This document shows, in pieces, positions 21,143 to 36,198 of a stretch of DNA of 64,000 nucleotides; position 1 is the first letter of the stretch; the number at the start of each line of letters is the position of its first letter. The DNA comes from Staphylococcus equorum (GTDB lineage: Bacteria; Bacillota; Bacilli; Staphylococcales; Staphylococcaceae): assembly GCF_001747895.1 (NCBI RefSeq), contig NZ_LNNB01000020.1, positions 29,366 through 93,365 of the forward strand, written 5' to 3'. The notes under the pieces were generated by a model. That model had not been told where the DNA came from. It was given only the letters and a program-made list of their open reading frames with translations, and made no database searches. The translations under genes and the position numbers were made by a program.

Positions 21143-21965
21143 AACACGACTGACTAATGCAAAAAAGAAATGCATTGAACTAGACATTGAAACTACTCGA
21201 GCAGAATGGTTAATGTTAGATCTATTGCAATGGAGTAAAGCAGATTATTTGATGTATAAGGATGAGGTAATGTCGGATATACATTTAAAATTATATGACG
21301 ACGCTGAAGTTCGAATGTTAAAAGGTGAACCGATTCAGTATATTGTTGGAAGCCAATCATTTTATGGTGAAACATTCAAGGTGACTGAAGATTGTTTAAT
21401 ACCTAGACCTGAAACTGAGGAAGTCATGTTACACTTTTATCACGAAATTCATTCGAATGATACAATTGTTGATATTGGTACAGGTAGTGGCAATATTCCA
21501 ATTATACTCAAGAAGATGAATCGTTCATTAACTGTCTATGCTACAGATTTATATGATACGGCATTAGCTGTAGCGCAAGAAAATGCGCTTAATCATCAAG
21601 TAGATATTCACTTTTTGCAGGGTGATGCATTAGCACCTTTAATAGAACAAGGTATAAAAGTGAATGGTTTAATTTCTAATCCGCCTTATATTGATGATAG
21701 TGAAGCTGCACTGATGGATGACACAGTATTGAAGTATGAACCACATTCTGCATTATTTGCAGAAGATAATGGATATAAGGTCTATGATGCAATATTAAAT
21801 CAATTACCGGAAGTACTTCTGCCGAATGCAAAGGTCGTTTTTGAAATTGGTTATAAACAAGGTCAAACATTGAAACAAAAAATACAATCTAAATATCCTT
21901 CATTAGATGTTCAAATTATAAAAGATATTAATAATAACGATAGAATTATTTCTTTCGAGTGGTAA
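21129..21965 (+). CDS. prmC: Peptide chain release factor N5-glutamine methyltransferase
   Basis: SAM-dependent methylation of the GGQ glutamine of release factors RF1 and RF2, which speeds peptide release. It is 278 residues, with the N-terminal helical domain and a Rossmann methyltransferase domain: SAM loop [12 protein letters not shown] at about 113-124 and catalytic SNPPYID at about 180-186. ATG 21129 (or GTG 21132) lies inside the end of prfA. A terminator follows, closing the tdk-prfA-prmC unit. Confidence 0.96.
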   Translation: MVNYKTRLTNAKKKCIELDIETTRAEWLMLDLLQWSKADYLMYKDEVMSDIHLKLYDDAEVRMLKGEPIQYIVGSQSFYGETFKVTEDCLIPRPETEEVMLHFYHEIHSNDTIVDIGTGSGNIPIILKKMNRSLTVYATDLYDTALAVAQENALNHQVDIHFLQGDALAPLIEQGIKVNGLISNPPYIDDSEAALMDDTVLKYEPHSALFAEDNGYKVYDAILNQLPEVLLPNAKVVFEIGYKQGQTLKQKIQSKYPSLDVQIIKDINNNDRIISFEW

Positions 21966-21970
21966 TAAGA

Positions 21971-22015
21971 AGTTATGTACTGAACATGATAAATCATGAG
22001 AGTGCATAACTTTTT
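21971..22015 (+). terminator. tdk-prfA-prmC operon terminator
   Basis: AGTTATGTACT (21971-21981) pairs with AGTGCATAACT (22001-22011, one G-T pair) over an imperfect loop that itself contains CATGAT/ATCATG, followed by TTTTTATTTT. Confidence 0.8.
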
Positions 22016-22058
22016 ATTTTATTCTAAAATGAATCATGAGAAGAAAGGGCGGGGCTAA

Positions 22059-23102
22059 ATGGAAACGAAGATTTGGGATTTACGACAGTATAAAAATGAA
22101 ATCAATCAATTTCCAGATATAAATGAAATCAAGCACATCTTCGAACAAGGAGGCTTGATTGCAATACCAACAGAAACAGTATATGGTCTTGGTGCAGACG
22201 CGAGAAATGCTGAAGCAATCAAAAAGATATATGAAGCAAAAGGTAGACCTTCAGATAACCCGTTGATTGTACATATACATGACTTAAAACAAATAGAGCA
22301 TTTTACACAAGATATAACAGACGAAATTAAATTATTGATGAAACATTTTTGGCCTGGACCAATTTCTTTTATATTACCGCTTAAAAAAGGATACTTATGT
22401 GAAAGTGTAAGTGGTGGTTTATCATCAATTGCTGTTAGAATGCCAAGCCATTCAATCGGCAGACAAATTTTACAATTTGTAGACATACCAATAGCAGCAC
22501 CGAGCGCAAATTTAAGTGGTAGACCCTCTCCTACAACATTTGAGCACGTTTATTCAGACTTAAATGGTCGCATCGATGGCATGATAAACGGTGATCAAAG
22601 TGAAGAAGGTTTGGAAAGTACTGTGTTAGATTGCACACAGTTTCCATTTAGAATTGCTAGACCGGGTTCAATAACAAAACCGATGATTGAAGCGGTGTTA
22701 CCTCATAGCGTATCTACAGCAAACACTTTTGATAACGATAAACCAATCGCACCAGGAATGAAATATAAACATTATGCGCCAGATACACCGTTACAAATTG
22801 TTCAAGCATTTAATGTAAAGCCTTCAGAAGAAAGAGATTGGAGTCAAACAGCATTTATCGTTCCAAGTGATAAGCGAGCGCTTGTACCTGAGGGGTCCGT
22901 TTTTATAGAATTGTGTAAAAATGAAAATGATATTAAAGGTGCGAATCATAACCTTTATAAAATATTGCATCAAATCGACCAAAATGAACAAATTAAAACA
23001 GCATTTATTTATGGCTTTGATATCACTGATCGTACCGTAGCGATTATGAATAGAATGATGAAAGCTGCAAGTCAAACCATTGTTAAAGGAGATCAACTAT
23101 GA
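22059..23102 (+). CDS. L-threonylcarbamoyladenylate synthase, Sua5 type
   Basis: Makes threonylcarbamoyl-AMP from threonine, bicarbonate and ATP for the t6A modification of ANN-decoding tRNAs. It is 347 residues: an N-terminal YrdC domain (about 20-215; [37 protein letters not shown]) and a C-terminal Sua5 domain ([11 protein letters not shown] onward). The two-domain form matches Bacillus YwlC. AGAAAGGGCGGGG precedes ATG 22059. It overlaps the phosphatase gene by four bases, and the order ywlC-ywlE-ywlG-glyA-upp is that of Bacillus. Confidence 0.95.
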   Translation: METKIWDLRQYKNEINQFPDINEIKHIFEQGGLIAIPTETVYGLGADARNAEAIKKIYEAKGRPSDNPLIVHIHDLKQIEHFTQDITDEIKLLMKHFWPGPISFILPLKKGYLCESVSGGLSSIAVRMPSHSIGRQILQFVDIPIAAPSANLSGRPSPTTFEHVYSDLNGRIDGMINGDQSEEGLESTVLDCTQFPFRIARPGSITKPMIEAVLPHSVSTANTFDNDKPIAPGMKYKHYAPDTPLQIVQAFNVKPSEERDWSQTAFIVPSDKRALVPEGSVFIELCKNENDIKGANHNLYKILHQIDQNEQIKTAFIYGFDITDRTVAIMNRMMKAASQTIVKGDQL

Positions 23103-23521
23103 GAATAATTTTTGTTTGTACTGGTAATACGTGTAGAAGTCCAATGGCTGAAAGTATTGCCAAAGCAAAAATGCCTGAATATATCATAGAATCACGAGGT
23201 GTTTTTGCTCAAGATGGTCAGCCTACGTCTCAGAACACACTGAGCATTATAAATGAACATCATTTACCATTACCGAATAATGCTAAACGTTTTACTGTAG
23301 AGGATTTAAATGCTGATTTAATATTAACAATGTCACAATCGCACAAAGAAGCGATACAACAAATATATGGAGAAACAGGAAATGTGTATACAATCACGGA
23401 ATATGTTCAGCAAGAAGGAGAAATCACTGATCCATATGGTGGAACGTTATATGATTATAATAAAATATATAATGAATTAAATTTGTTGATAGATACTTTA
23501 AAAAATAAAATATTAAAGTAA
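23099..23521 (+). CDS. Low-molecular-weight phosphatase, protein-arginine type (YwlE/PtpB-like)
   Basis: Dephosphorylates protein; the sequence points to phosphoarginine, reversing the McsB arginine kinase that marks proteins for ClpCP. It is 140 residues. The P-loop reads [15 protein letters not shown] with catalytic Cys7 and Arg13. Thr11 in CTGNTCRS is the residue that in YwlE selects for phosphoarginine; ordinary LMW tyrosine phosphatases have Ile or a similar bulky residue there. The general acid Asp is in EITDPYGGT at about 115. The AAGGAGATCAACT ribosome site lies within the overlapping end of the upstream gene. Confidence 0.9.
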   Translation: MRIIFVCTGNTCRSPMAESIAKAKMPEYIIESRGVFAQDGQPTSQNTLSIINEHHLPLPNNAKRFTVEDLNADLILTMSQSHKEAIQQIYGETGNVYTITEYVQQEGEITDPYGGTLYDYNKIYNELNLLIDTLKNKILK

Positions 23522-23670
23522 TAATTTTGTTAAAGTAGTATGAGTGAGTAGTTAAATACGTTATAATAATATACGTATAGCGAAATTGCTATCGTCTAAT
23601 CTTGTATGTCTCATAGCATCAAGGTGTTTAAATACTTTTTTTAAATCATTATTTTAAAAGGGGTGGGAGA

Positions 23671-24195
23671 ATGGAAGATCTAAAGTTATTGTTAAATGAG
23701 TTAAAGACTAAATCTTTCTTTAAAGCAGATGAATTATGTGTGATTGGTTGTTCTACATCCGAAGTAATTGGTGAGCGTATAGGTAGTGTAGGTTCTATGG
23801 ATGTAGCACAAGAAATATTTGAAGCATTAAAGGAAATTGAGAATGATACAAATGTTTCTTTTGTATTTCAAGGCTGTGAACATATTAACAGGGCAATAAC
23901 GATAGAAAGGTCTAAGTTCAATCCCCTTACAATGGAAGAAGTGTCTGTTATACCAGATGTTCATGCAGGTGGTAGCTTAGCAACTTATGCTTACCAACAT
24001 ATGCAAGATCCAATGGTTGTTGAACAAATAACAGTGCCAAAAGGTATTGATATAGGTCAAACATTAATTGGCATGCATATTGCGCATGTAGCCATTCCAG
24101 AACGTACAAGTATTAAACAGATTGGTGAGGCAGTTGTTACAATCGCTTCTTCAAGACCTAAGAAAATTGGTGGCGAAAGAGCAAAATATAACTAA
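23671..24195 (+). CDS. YwlG/UPF0340 (TIGR01440) family protein
   Basis: A 174-residue soluble protein of unknown function. Recognisable family segments are [18 protein letters not shown] at about residues 69-86 and [17 protein letters not shown] at about 93-109, and it ends [23 protein letters not shown] precedes ATG 23671. It lies between the phosphatase gene and glyA (24 bases before glyA), the same position as ywlG in Bacillus. A TTATAATAATATACG promoter-like stretch at about 23561-23575 suggests a separate transcript start for ywlG-glyA-upp. Confidence 0.88.
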   Translation: MEDLKLLLNELKTKSFFKADELCVIGCSTSEVIGERIGSVGSMDVAQEIFEALKEIENDTNVSFVFQGCEHINRAITIERSKFNPLTMEEVSVIPDVHAGGSLATYAYQHMQDPMVVEQITVPKGIDIGQTLIGMHIAHVAIPERTSIKQIGEAVVTIASSRPKKIGGERAKYN

Positions 24196-24218
24196 TACAG
24201 AACGAGGGGGATTTACCT

Positions 24219-25457
24219 ATGTCATTTATTCAAGAGCAAGATAAAGAAATATATGAAGTGATTCAAAATGAATTTAACCGTCAAAATAACAATATCGAGC
24301 TGATTGCTTCAGAGAACTTTGTTTCTGAAGCAGTTATGGAAGCGCAAGGTTCAGTATTAACGAACAAATATGCTGAAGGCTATCCAAACAGAAGATACTA
24401 TGGTGGATGTGAATACGTGGATGTGTCTGAAACATTAGCTATCGAACGTGCCAAACAACTTTTTGGTGCTGAACACGTTAACGTACAGCCACACTCTGGG
24501 TCACAAGCAAATATGGCTGTTTATCTAGTAGCATTAGAACACGGTGATACTGTATTAGGTATGAATTTAAGTCATGGTGGTCACTTAACACATGGTTCGC
24601 CTGTTAACTTTAGTGGACAATTTTATAACTTTGTTGAGTATGGCGTAGACAAAGAAAATGAACAAATTGATTATGATGAAGTGTTAAGAGTAGCTAAAGA
24701 AAATAAACCTAAATTAATTGTCGCAGGCGCATCGGCTTATTCTCGAACTATTGATTTCAAACGATTCAAAGAGATTGCAGATGAAGTAGGGGCAAAATTA
24801 ATGGTAGATATGGCGCATATTGCAGGTTTAGTTGCGGTTGGTTTACATCAAAACCCTGTTGAATATGCAGATTTTGTAACTACTACAACACATAAAACAT
24901 TACGCGGCCCTCGTGGTGGAATGATTTTATGTAAAGAAGAGTACAAAAAGCAAATTGATAAAAAAATCTTCCCTGGTATTCAAGGTGGACCGTTAGAACA
25001 CGTTATTGCTGGGAAAGCAGTTGCTTTTGGTGAAGCACTACAAGACGACTTCAAAACATATCAGCAACAAGTAGTTAATAATGCTAAAACGTTAGCAGAC
25101 ACATTAACTAAAGAAGGCTATAGAGTCGTTTCAGGCGGCACAGATAATCATTTAGTATCTGTAGATGTTAAAGGTTCAGTAGGTATCACTGGTAAAGTAG
25201 CTGAAGAAACATTAGATGCTGTAGGTATTACATGTAATAAAAATACAATTCCGTTTGATCAGGAAAAACCATTTGTAACAAGTGGTGTTCGTTTAGGTAC
25301 GCCTGCTGCAACAACACGCGGATTTGACGAAGCTGCTTTTGAAGAAGTTGCAAAAATCATCAGTTTAGTTTTAAGAAATCCAGAAGATGAAAAAGCATTA
25401 GAAGAAGGAAAAGAAAGAGTTAAAGCATTAACTACAAAACATCCTTTATACAATTAA
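24219..25457 (+). CDS. glyA: Serine hydroxymethyltransferase
   Basis: PLP enzyme interconverting serine and glycine while charging tetrahydrofolate with a one-carbon unit. It has 412 residues, typical of the bacterial form. Visible: [11 protein letters not shown] at the N-terminus, the PLP Lys in [15 protein letters not shown] at about residues 220-234, SGSQAN, and HGGHLTHG at about 120-127. AACGAGGGGGATT precedes ATG 24219. It supplies methylene-THF for thymidylate, consistent with tdk and upp nearby, though that grouping is Firmicutes synteny rather than a proven unit. Confidence 0.98.
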   Translation: MSFIQEQDKEIYEVIQNEFNRQNNNIELIASENFVSEAVMEAQGSVLTNKYAEGYPNRRYYGGCEYVDVSETLAIERAKQLFGAEHVNVQPHSGSQANMAVYLVALEHGDTVLGMNLSHGGHLTHGSPVNFSGQFYNFVEYGVDKENEQIDYDEVLRVAKENKPKLIVAGASAYSRTIDFKRFKEIADEVGAKLMVDMAHIAGLVAVGLHQNPVEYADFVTTTTHKTLRGPRGGMILCKEEYKKQIDKKIFPGIQGGPLEHVIAGKAVAFGEALQDDFKTYQQQVVNNAKTLADTLTKEGYRVVSGGTDNHLVSVDVKGSVGITGKVAEETLDAVGITCNKNTIPFDQEKPFVTSGVRLGTPAATTRGFDEAAFEEVAKIISLVLRNPEDEKALEEGKERVKALTTKHPLYN

Positions 25458-25475
25458 AATTGGAGGAAGTAAATT

Positions 25476-26105
25476 ATGGGCAAAGTACATGTTTTTGATC
25501 ACCCACTTATTCAACACAAATTAAGTTACATTCGAGACGTACATACAGGGACTAAAGAATTCAGAGAATTAGTAGATGAAGTAGGTATGTTAATGGCATA
25601 CGAAGTAACAAGAGATTTAGAATTACAAGATGTAGAAATAGATACACCGGTAACTAAAATGGTAGCTAAAAGATTAACGGGTAAAAAATTAGCATTTGTA
25701 CCAATTTTAAGAGCTGGGTTAGGTATGACACAAGGTATTTTAAACTTAGTACCAGCAGCGAGAATAGGTCACGTGGGTCTATATAGAGATCCTGAAACAC
25801 TTGATGCAGTTGAATATTTTGTGAAATTACCCCAAGATATCGAAGAAAGAGAAATTGTAGTCGTAGACCCAATGTTAGCGACAGGTGCTTCAGCAATTGA
25901 AGCAATCAATTCTCTTAAAAAACGTGGTGCGAAAAACATTCGTTTTATGTGTTTAGTTGCTGCGCCTGAAGGTGTAGAAAAATTACAAGAAGCACATGAA
26001 GATGTAGATATTTTTATAGCTGCATTAGATGAGAAATTAGATGATCATGCATATATTACACCTGGTTTAGGTGATGCTGGAGACCGTTTATTCGGAACAA
26101 AATAG
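25476..26105 (+). CDS. upp: Uracil phosphoribosyltransferase
   Basis: Salvages uracil with PRPP to UMP. It has 209 residues. The PRPP-binding loop is [16 protein letters not shown] at about residues 128-143, and the uracil-binding C-terminal segment [14 protein letters not shown] is present. TTGGAGGAAG precedes ATG 25476, 18 bases after glyA. It ends 22 bases before mnaA, so the two may be cotranscribed. Confidence 0.98.
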   Translation: MGKVHVFDHPLIQHKLSYIRDVHTGTKEFRELVDEVGMLMAYEVTRDLELQDVEIDTPVTKMVAKRLTGKKLAFVPILRAGLGMTQGILNLVPAARIGHVGLYRDPETLDAVEYFVKLPQDIEEREIVVVDPMLATGASAIEAINSLKKRGAKNIRFMCLVAAPEGVEKLQEAHEDVDIFIAALDEKLDDHAYITPGLGDAGDRLFGTK

Positions 26106-26127
26106 TTTTACCCAGGAGTGGAGTAGA

Positions 26128-27261
26128 ATGAAGAAAATAATGACTGTGTTCGGGACACGTCCTGAGGCAGTGAAAATGGCGCCGCTTGTATTAGCATTGC
26201 GAGATGATGCTGAGTTGGAACCGATAGTAGTAGTTACTGCACAGCATAGAGAAATGTTAGATTCTGTATTGGAAAGCTTTCATATTACGCCAGATTACGA
26301 TTTGGATATTATGAAACAAGGCCAATCATTATCTGAAATTACTTCTCGTATTTTGACTAAATTAGAGGACGTTATTAAGGAAGAGCAACCAGATATGATA
26401 CTTGTGCATGGTGACACCATGTCAACTTTCGCTGGAAGTTTGGCAGCATTATATAATCAAATTCCTATTGGCCATGTGGAAGCAGGGTTAAGAACTTGGG
26501 ATAAATATGCTCCATTTCCTGAAGAAATGAATAGACAAATGGTAGGGGTAATGGCAGATTTGAACTTTGCCCCTACTAATAATGCTGCAGAAAATCTTAT
26601 TGCGGAAAATAAACCATCAGATACTGTAGTAGTTACTGGAAATACTGCAATTGATGCCATGAAGACTACTATACATGAACATTATCAATCTGATATTATC
26701 GACAGACATAAAGATAAACGTATTATTTTACTAACTGCGCACAGACGTGAAAATATTGGAGCGCCAATGGAACACATTTTTAAAGCAGTAAGAGATATTG
26801 TCGATAAATATGAAGATGTAGTAGTCGTTTACCCTGTACATAAAAATCCAAAAGTAAGAAGCATTGCAGATTTATACTTATCTAACCATGATCGAATTGA
26901 ATTGATCGAACCATTAGAAGTAGTTGATTTTCATAATTTTGCGCATCATTCTTATTTGATATTAACGGATTCAGGTGGAGTTCAAGAAGAAGCGCCATCT
27001 CTAGGTAAACCGGTACTAGTTTTAAGAGAAGCAACTGAAAGACCAGAAGGTGTAGAAGCAGGCACACTGAAAATTGTTGGTACAAATGCGCAAATGATTT
27101 TTGATGCTACGCAAGCATTATTGGAAGACAAGCAATTGTACAAATCAATGAGTGAAGCACGCAACCCTTATGGTGATGGAAATGCATCAAATAGAATTTG
27201 TGAAAATATAAAGTATTATTTTCATCTAATTCCTCAAAAACCTAGTTTTTTTAAATATTAA
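26128..27261 (+). CDS. mnaA: UDP-N-acetylglucosamine 2-epimerase
   Basis: Interconverts UDP-GlcNAc and UDP-ManNAc; the latter is used for the linkage unit of wall teichoic acid and for some capsules. It has 377 residues, the family norm. Visible: FGTRPEAVKMAPLV at the N-terminus, HGDTMSTFAGS at about residues 92-102, HVEAGLRTWD, VVTGNTAIDAM, LTAHRRENIG at about 205-214 and LTDSGGVQEEAPSLGKPVL at about 282-300. Start ATG 26128 follows CCAGGAGTGG; the in-frame ATG at 26071 lies inside upp. It is the last gene before the ATP synthase operon. Confidence 0.93.
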   Translation: MKKIMTVFGTRPEAVKMAPLVLALRDDAELEPIVVVTAQHREMLDSVLESFHITPDYDLDIMKQGQSLSEITSRILTKLEDVIKEEQPDMILVHGDTMSTFAGSLAALYNQIPIGHVEAGLRTWDKYAPFPEEMNRQMVGVMADLNFAPTNNAAENLIAENKPSDTVVVTGNTAIDAMKTTIHEHYQSDIIDRHKDKRIILLTAHRRENIGAPMEHIFKAVRDIVDKYEDVVVVYPVHKNPKVRSIADLYLSNHDRIELIEPLEVVDFHNFAHHSYLILTDSGGVQEEAPSLGKPVLVLREATERPEGVEAGTLKIVGTNAQMIFDATQALLEDKQLYKSMSEARNPYGDGNASNRICENIKYYFHLIPQKPSFFKY

Positions 27262-27324
27262 TAGTGGTAAATGTGTCGTTTTTGTGACAAGTGTATAAAA
27301 AATTAAACTACATTTTGAATAGAA

Positions 27325-27353
27325 TTGACACCTTTACCGCCCTATATTATTAT
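27325..27353 (+). promoter_or_regulatory. ATP synthase operon promoter
   Basis: A consensus TTGACA (27325-27330), exactly 17 bases, then TATTAT (27348-27353), about 60 bases before atpI. It is the best sigma-A promoter in the gap after mnaA. Confidence 0.8.
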
Positions 27354-27414
27354 TAAAACTGTATGATTGAAATGGTTTTCATCATTGAATGAAAAAATGA
27401 AGTGAGGCACAGTA

Positions 27415-27765
27415 ATGAAACGTTTCAACATCATTTTTCAACAGTATATACAATTTTATTTATATGGTATAGTTGTACTGTTATTTGTGTTTATTTTCAC
27501 AAGTTCGCCATTTATTTTAGGACTTATCATAGGCATGATTGGATCACTTATTAATACTTTTACTTTCGAGTTTTACTTAGCGAAAGCTAAACAAAAAGAT
27601 AATATACATATTTCAACGGGCAACGTTTGGAGATATTTGATTGTGATTCTTGCATGTTGTATTTGGTATTTTTATAAGGACTATATAAATATAATTGGTG
27701 TGGTTATTGGTTTAATGATTTCTTATGTGTTAATAGTTTTGAAACCGTTTTTACACAAGGAATAA
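27415..27765 (+). CDS. atpI: ATP synthase protein I
   Basis: Small membrane protein (116 residues) encoded first in the atp operon; in other bacteria it helps assemble the c-ring and may move magnesium. Four hydrophobic segments at about 15-32, 34-52, 73-87 and 90-108 span the membrane. Sequence conservation in this family is low, so the call rests on position, size and topology as well as resemblance. GAAGTGAGGC precedes ATG 27415, and the next gene begins 28 bases after its stop. Confidence 0.85.
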   Translation: MKRFNIIFQQYIQFYLYGIVVLLFVFIFTSSPFILGLIIGMIGSLINTFTFEFYLAKAKQKDNIHISTGNVWRYLIVILACCIWYFYKDYINIIGVVIGLMISYVLIVLKPFLHKE

Positions 27766-27787
27766 AATCTTAATATGAAAGAGGTGA

Positions 27788-28516
<729 letters not shown>

Positions 28517-28552
28517 TTTAAAAAAATTAAAAAGAAAAATTAGGAGGATTTA

Positions 28553-28762
<210 letters not shown>

Positions 28763-28840
28763 TTAAACCAGTTTTATGGCGAAGTCTTGTTGACTTTCGC
28801 CGTTCGTTTTTATCCATATGTCTTATAATTATAATGAATG

Positions 28841-28861
28841 AAAGGAGTGTCTATGTAAGTG
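28841..28861 (+). promoter_or_regulatory. AUG-UAA start-stop element at the atpF ribosome site
   Basis: AAAGGAG (28841-28847) is followed after five bases by ATG TAA (28853-28858), and the GTG that must start atpF comes next at 28859, in the same frame. The ATG is better spaced from the Shine-Dalgarno than the GTG, which is 11 bases away. The ribosome could therefore start at ATG, stop at once, and restart at GTG. Confidence 0.7.
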
Positions 28862-29386
28862 ACTGCTACGACAAATATGTTCGTACTTGGTGCGGCTGAC
28901 ACTAGTGGTGTTCAGTGGGGAACAATTCTTGTTACCCTTGTAACTTTTCTTATATTAGTAGCTTTATTGAAAAAATTCGCTTGGGGTCCGTTAAAAGGTG
29001 TAATGGATCAACGTGAACATGATATTAATAAAGATATAGATGATGCTGAACAAGCTAAATTAAATGCACAGAAGTTAGAAGAACAAAACAAACAAACGCT
29101 AAAAGAAACACAAGATGAGGTTCAAAAGATTTTAGAAGATTCTAAAGTCCAAGCCCGCAAACAGCATGAAGAAATTATTCATGAAGCAAACATTAGAGCA
29201 AATGGCATGATTGAAACAGCACAGAATGAAATCAACAGTGAAAAAGAACGTGCAATTGCTGATATTAATAATCAAGTTTCTGAACTTTCAGTACTGATTG
29301 CATCAAAAGTACTTCAAAAAGAAATTTCAGGCAAAGATCAAAAAGAATTAGTTGAAAAGTACATTAAAGAGGCAGGCGATAAATAA
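28859..29386 (+). CDS. atpF: ATP synthase Fo subunit b
   Basis: Peripheral stalk subunit: one N-terminal membrane helix (about residues 18-38, [19 protein letters not shown]) followed by a long charged coiled coil to the C-terminus, 175 residues. The WGPLK after the helix is typical. Start GTG 28859 is chosen because no other in-frame start precedes the conserved N-terminal region; the frame upstream is closed by the TAA at 28856. The unusual ATG-TAA just before is noted separately. The stop overlaps the atpH start by one base (TAATG). Confidence 0.94.
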   Translation: MTATTNMFVLGAADTSGVQWGTILVTLVTFLILVALLKKFAWGPLKGVMDQREHDINKDIDDAEQAKLNAQKLEEQNKQTLKETQDEVQKILEDSKVQARKQHEEIIHEANIRANGMIETAQNEINSEKERAIADINNQVSELSVLIASKVLQKEISGKDQKELVEKYIKEAGDK

Positions 29387-29925
29387 TGGCTATCATAGCA
29401 AAAAAATATGCCAAGGCTTTATTTGATACTGCTAAAGACACAAACAATCTTGAAATGATGTACGAAGAATTTTCAACAATCAACGAAGCAGTACAACCTG
29501 AAACAAAAAAATTACAAGCATTGGATGCAGATCCACAAAAAGATGTACAACAGCGTCGTAGTTTTGCAAAAGTAGTGTTTGGTCATGCCAATCAATACTT
29601 ACAAAACATGTTAGCGATTCTTGCAAGTAACCGTCATCTTTCTTACATTCATGAAATATATATAGAATTTGAAGCTTTATTTAATCAACATCACAATCAA
29701 GAATATGCTGTAGTTGAATCAGTATATGAATTGTCAGATGAAGATTTGGAACGTATTGATACGATAATTAAATCACGTACAAATTACTCTAAAATCATGA
29801 TTACAAATAAAATCAATCCAGACCTTATCGGTGGTGTCCGAGTTAAAGTTGGAACGAAAGTCATGGACGCAAGTATTAAAAATGACCTTGCACAATTAGA
29901 GAAACAATTTATTAGAGTGAAATAA
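29386..29925 (+). CDS. atpH: ATP synthase F1 subunit delta
   Basis: Joins the top of the F1 head to the b stalk. It has 179 residues. The N-terminal helical domain begins AIIAKKYAKALFDTAKD, and the C-terminal strand INPDLIGGVRVKVGTKVMDASIKNDLAQL at about 144-172 is the family signature. Its ATG shares a base with the atpF stop, coupling the two stalk subunits. Confidence 0.96.
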   Translation: MAIIAKKYAKALFDTAKDTNNLEMMYEEFSTINEAVQPETKKLQALDADPQKDVQQRRSFAKVVFGHANQYLQNMLAILASNRHLSYIHEIYIEFEALFNQHHNQEYAVVESVYELSDEDLERIDTIIKSRTNYSKIMITNKINPDLIGGVRVKVGTKVMDASIKNDLAQLEKQFIRVK

Positions 29926-29945
29926 AAATTTAAGGAGTGACATAG

Positions 29946-31457
<1,512 letters not shown>

Positions 31458-31469
31458 TAGTTATAGTAA

Positions 31470-32354
<885 letters not shown>

Positions 32355-32361
32355 TTATTAA

Positions 32362-33789
<1,428 letters not shown>

Positions 33790-33808
33790 AAATTAGGAGG
33801 TATGGATA

Positions 33809-34213
33809 ATGAACACATTAAGCCTAAATATTGTCACTCCTAATGGTTCTGTTAACAACCGAGAAGATGTTAATCTTGCAGTGTTCCAAACAACTGCAGG
33901 TGAGATCGGTGTCATGTATGGACATATTCCAACAGTTGCAGCACTTGAAATTGGCTATGTCAAAATTAACTTTGATAATGGTTCAGAATATATTGCAGTG
34001 AGTGAAGGTTTTGTTGAGGTTAGACAAGATAAATTATCGGTTATTGTACAAACTGCAGAACCTGCTAACGAAATAGATGTAGCTAGAGCAGAATTAGCTA
34101 AGTCTAGAGCAGAATCTCATATAAATAATGAAGAAGATAATAGTGACATTAGTAGAGCTAAGCGTGCGTTAGAACGCGCTAACAACCGTATTCGTGTCGC
34201 TAACTTACAATAA
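33809..34213 (+). CDS. atpC: ATP synthase F1 subunit epsilon
   Basis: Rotor-foot subunit that can inhibit ATP hydrolysis, 134 residues: an N-terminal beta-sandwich (about 1-85) and a C-terminal pair of helices (EIDVARAELAKSRAE and DISRAKRALERANNRIRVA). TTAGGAGGTATGG precedes ATG 33809. Last gene of the operon, followed by a terminator. Confidence 0.97.
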   Translation: MNTLSLNIVTPNGSVNNREDVNLAVFQTTAGEIGVMYGHIPTVAALEIGYVKINFDNGSEYIAVSEGFVEVRQDKLSVIVQTAEPANEIDVARAELAKSRAESHINNEEDNSDISRAKRALERANNRIRVANLQ

Positions 34214-34229
34214 ATATTATTTGAAATTT

Positions 34230-34262
34230 GAAGTTCCTAACAACAGGGACTTCATTTTTTTG
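34230..34262 (+). terminator. ATP synthase operon terminator
   Basis: GAAGTTCC (34230-34237) pairs with GGGACTTC (34246-34253, one G-T pair) over an eight-base loop, then a T-run. Confidence 0.85.
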
Positions 34263-34534
34263 TTATAAAAAATTTCAACATTCTCACAGTTCGTAAATTT
34301 TATTGAAGGATGTCCTATAAATAAATTGGCTTAATTACTATATAGAAAATTTTATCACGCGATATACATAAAATATTTTTATCTTTATATTTAATATGAA
34401 TATCTTTTATGCTATTAGGGAATAGCAAAATATAACATTTAGTTATATTAGGGGTTTGATCGCTGTTCTTAAGTATCTTTTAGAGCCAATTTCGTGTAAA
34501 ATAGTTGAATAGTATCAAGTGAGGAGTATGGCTT

Positions 34535-34768
34535 ATGGAGTATTTAGGACAATTTTCAGTTGTACATCTTATCTTACATGTGCTTTGTATTTGTCTTGCT
34601 TATTGGGCACTTAACTCAATAAGGTTAGAGCAATTTTTTAAAAAAGGGTATCCAGCTCAAGTACAAATATGTATGATATTTTTAGCAATATTGTTAGGTA
34701 CAGCAGTAAGTAATTTTATTGTAGATTTACTACAATTTTCAACTCAAATAAAATATTTAGCACAATAA
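34535..34768 (+). CDS. DUF1146 (YwzB-like) membrane protein
   Basis: A 77-residue protein with two membrane helices (about 8-26 and 44-65) separated by a short basic loop with FKKGYPAQVQ. DUF1146 proteins of unknown function sit between the atp operon and murA in Bacillus and staphylococci, as here. GTGAGGAGT precedes ATG 34535. The 34263-34534 gap upstream is AT-rich and holds no gene I can support; its promoter is probably near 34490-34510. Confidence 0.85.
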   Translation: MEYLGQFSVVHLILHVLCICLAYWALNSIRLEQFFKKGYPAQVQICMIFLAILLGTAVSNFIVDLLQFSTQIKYLAQ

Positions 34769-34875
34769 TTCAAATATCTGTATCTTTGTTTGGTTTACAG
34801 ATATAATAATTTAAGAGTACATAAAAAAAGATGAATTTTAATGAAATATAAAAGTAGTTAAGTGGAGGATTTAAG

Positions 34876-36141
34876 ATGGATATGATAGAGATTAATGGTG
34901 GAAATAGATTAACTGGTGAAGTGAAAGTATCAGGTGCAAAAAATGCTGTATTACCAGTATTAACTGCTTCACTATTAGCATCAAAAGGTGTTAGTAAACT
35001 TATGAATGTACCAGCACTTAGTGATGTGGAGACGATTAATAATGTGATTTCAACATTAAACGCAGATGTTTCATACAATAAAGAAGAAGAATCTGTCACT
35101 GTTGATGCAGCAAAGGAATTAAATGAAGAGGCACCATATGAGTATGTGAGTAAAATGAGAGCAAGTATACTTGTAATGGGTCCATTATTAGCTCGTCTAG
35201 GTCATGCAAAAGTTGCATTGCCAGGTGGTTGTGCAATTGGTTCAAGACCTATCGAACAACATATCAAAGGCTTTGAAGAGTTGGGTGCCGATATCCATAT
35301 GGACGGTGGTTTTATTTATGCTAGCACTGAAAATGGATTGAAAGGTACTTCAATTCACTTAGATTTTCCAAGTGTAGGAGCGACTCAGAATATCATTATG
35401 GCTGCATCATTAGCTGAAGGTAAAACAGTATTAGAAAACGTAGCACGTGAACCAGAGATTGTTGACTTAGCAAACTATATCAATGAAATGGGCGGTAATG
35501 TAGTAGGCGCCGGTACGGATACGATAACTATTCATGGTGTTGAAGCATTACATGGTGTGGAACATTCGATTATTCCTGACAGAATTGAAGCAGGAACGTT
35601 ACTTATTGCAGGTGCAATTACACGTGGTGATATAATTGTAAACGGAGCTATCAAAGAACACATGACAAGTTTAGTTTATAAATTAGAAGAAATGGGCGTA
35701 AATTTAGATTATCAAGGTGATACGATACGTGTTACAGCAGATGGTCCATTAAATCCTGTAGATATTAAAACACTTCCTCATCCAGGTTTTCCAACAGATA
35801 TGCAATCACAAATGATGGCATTGTTACTTACAGCAGACGGCCATAAAGTAGTGACTGAAACAGTATTTGAAAATAGATTTATGCATGTTGGAGAATTCAA
35901 ACGCATGAATGCTAAGATACAGGTTGAAGGTAGAAGCGCAAAAATTGAAGGTAAAAGTGAGCTTCAAGGCGCTCAAGTAAAAGCAACAGATTTACGTGCA
36001 GCTGCGGCACTTATTTTAGCAGGACTTGTAGCTGATGGCACAACCCAAGTTACTGAGTTAATACACTTAGATAGAGGTTATGTAGATTTACATGGTAAAT
36101 TAAAATCTTTAGGTGCTGATATCAAACGTACACAAAAATAA
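34876..36141 (+). CDS. murA: UDP-N-acetylglucosamine 1-carboxyvinyltransferase 1
   Basis: First committed step of peptidoglycan synthesis, as for the second copy at 13991. It has 421 residues; catalytic Cys119 is in [18 protein letters not shown], with the substrate-binding [14 protein letters not shown] near the N-terminus and RIEAGT at about 230. GTGGAGGATTTAAG precedes ATG 34876. It stands in the conserved atp-ywzB-murA-fabZ order, which marks it as the MurA1 type; in species with both copies this one is usually the main enzyme. Confidence 0.97.
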   Translation: MDMIEINGGNRLTGEVKVSGAKNAVLPVLTASLLASKGVSKLMNVPALSDVETINNVISTLNADVSYNKEEESVTVDAAKELNEEAPYEYVSKMRASILVMGPLLARLGHAKVALPGGCAIGSRPIEQHIKGFEELGADIHMDGGFIYASTENGLKGTSIHLDFPSVGATQNIIMAASLAEGKTVLENVAREPEIVDLANYINEMGGNVVGAGTDTITIHGVEALHGVEHSIIPDRIEAGTLLIAGAITRGDIIVNGAIKEHMTSLVYKLEEMGVNLDYQGDTIRVTADGPLNPVDIKTLPHPGFPTDMQSQMMALLLTADGHKVVTETVFENRFMHVGEFKRMNAKIQVEGRSAKIEGKSELQGAQVKATDLRAAAALILAGLVADGTTQVTELIHLDRGYVDLHGKLKSLGADIKRTQK

Positions 36142-36198
36142 TACTTCAATGTATTAATATAGAACTCGCAACGAAAGAAGATTTGGAGGAAGCAAACG

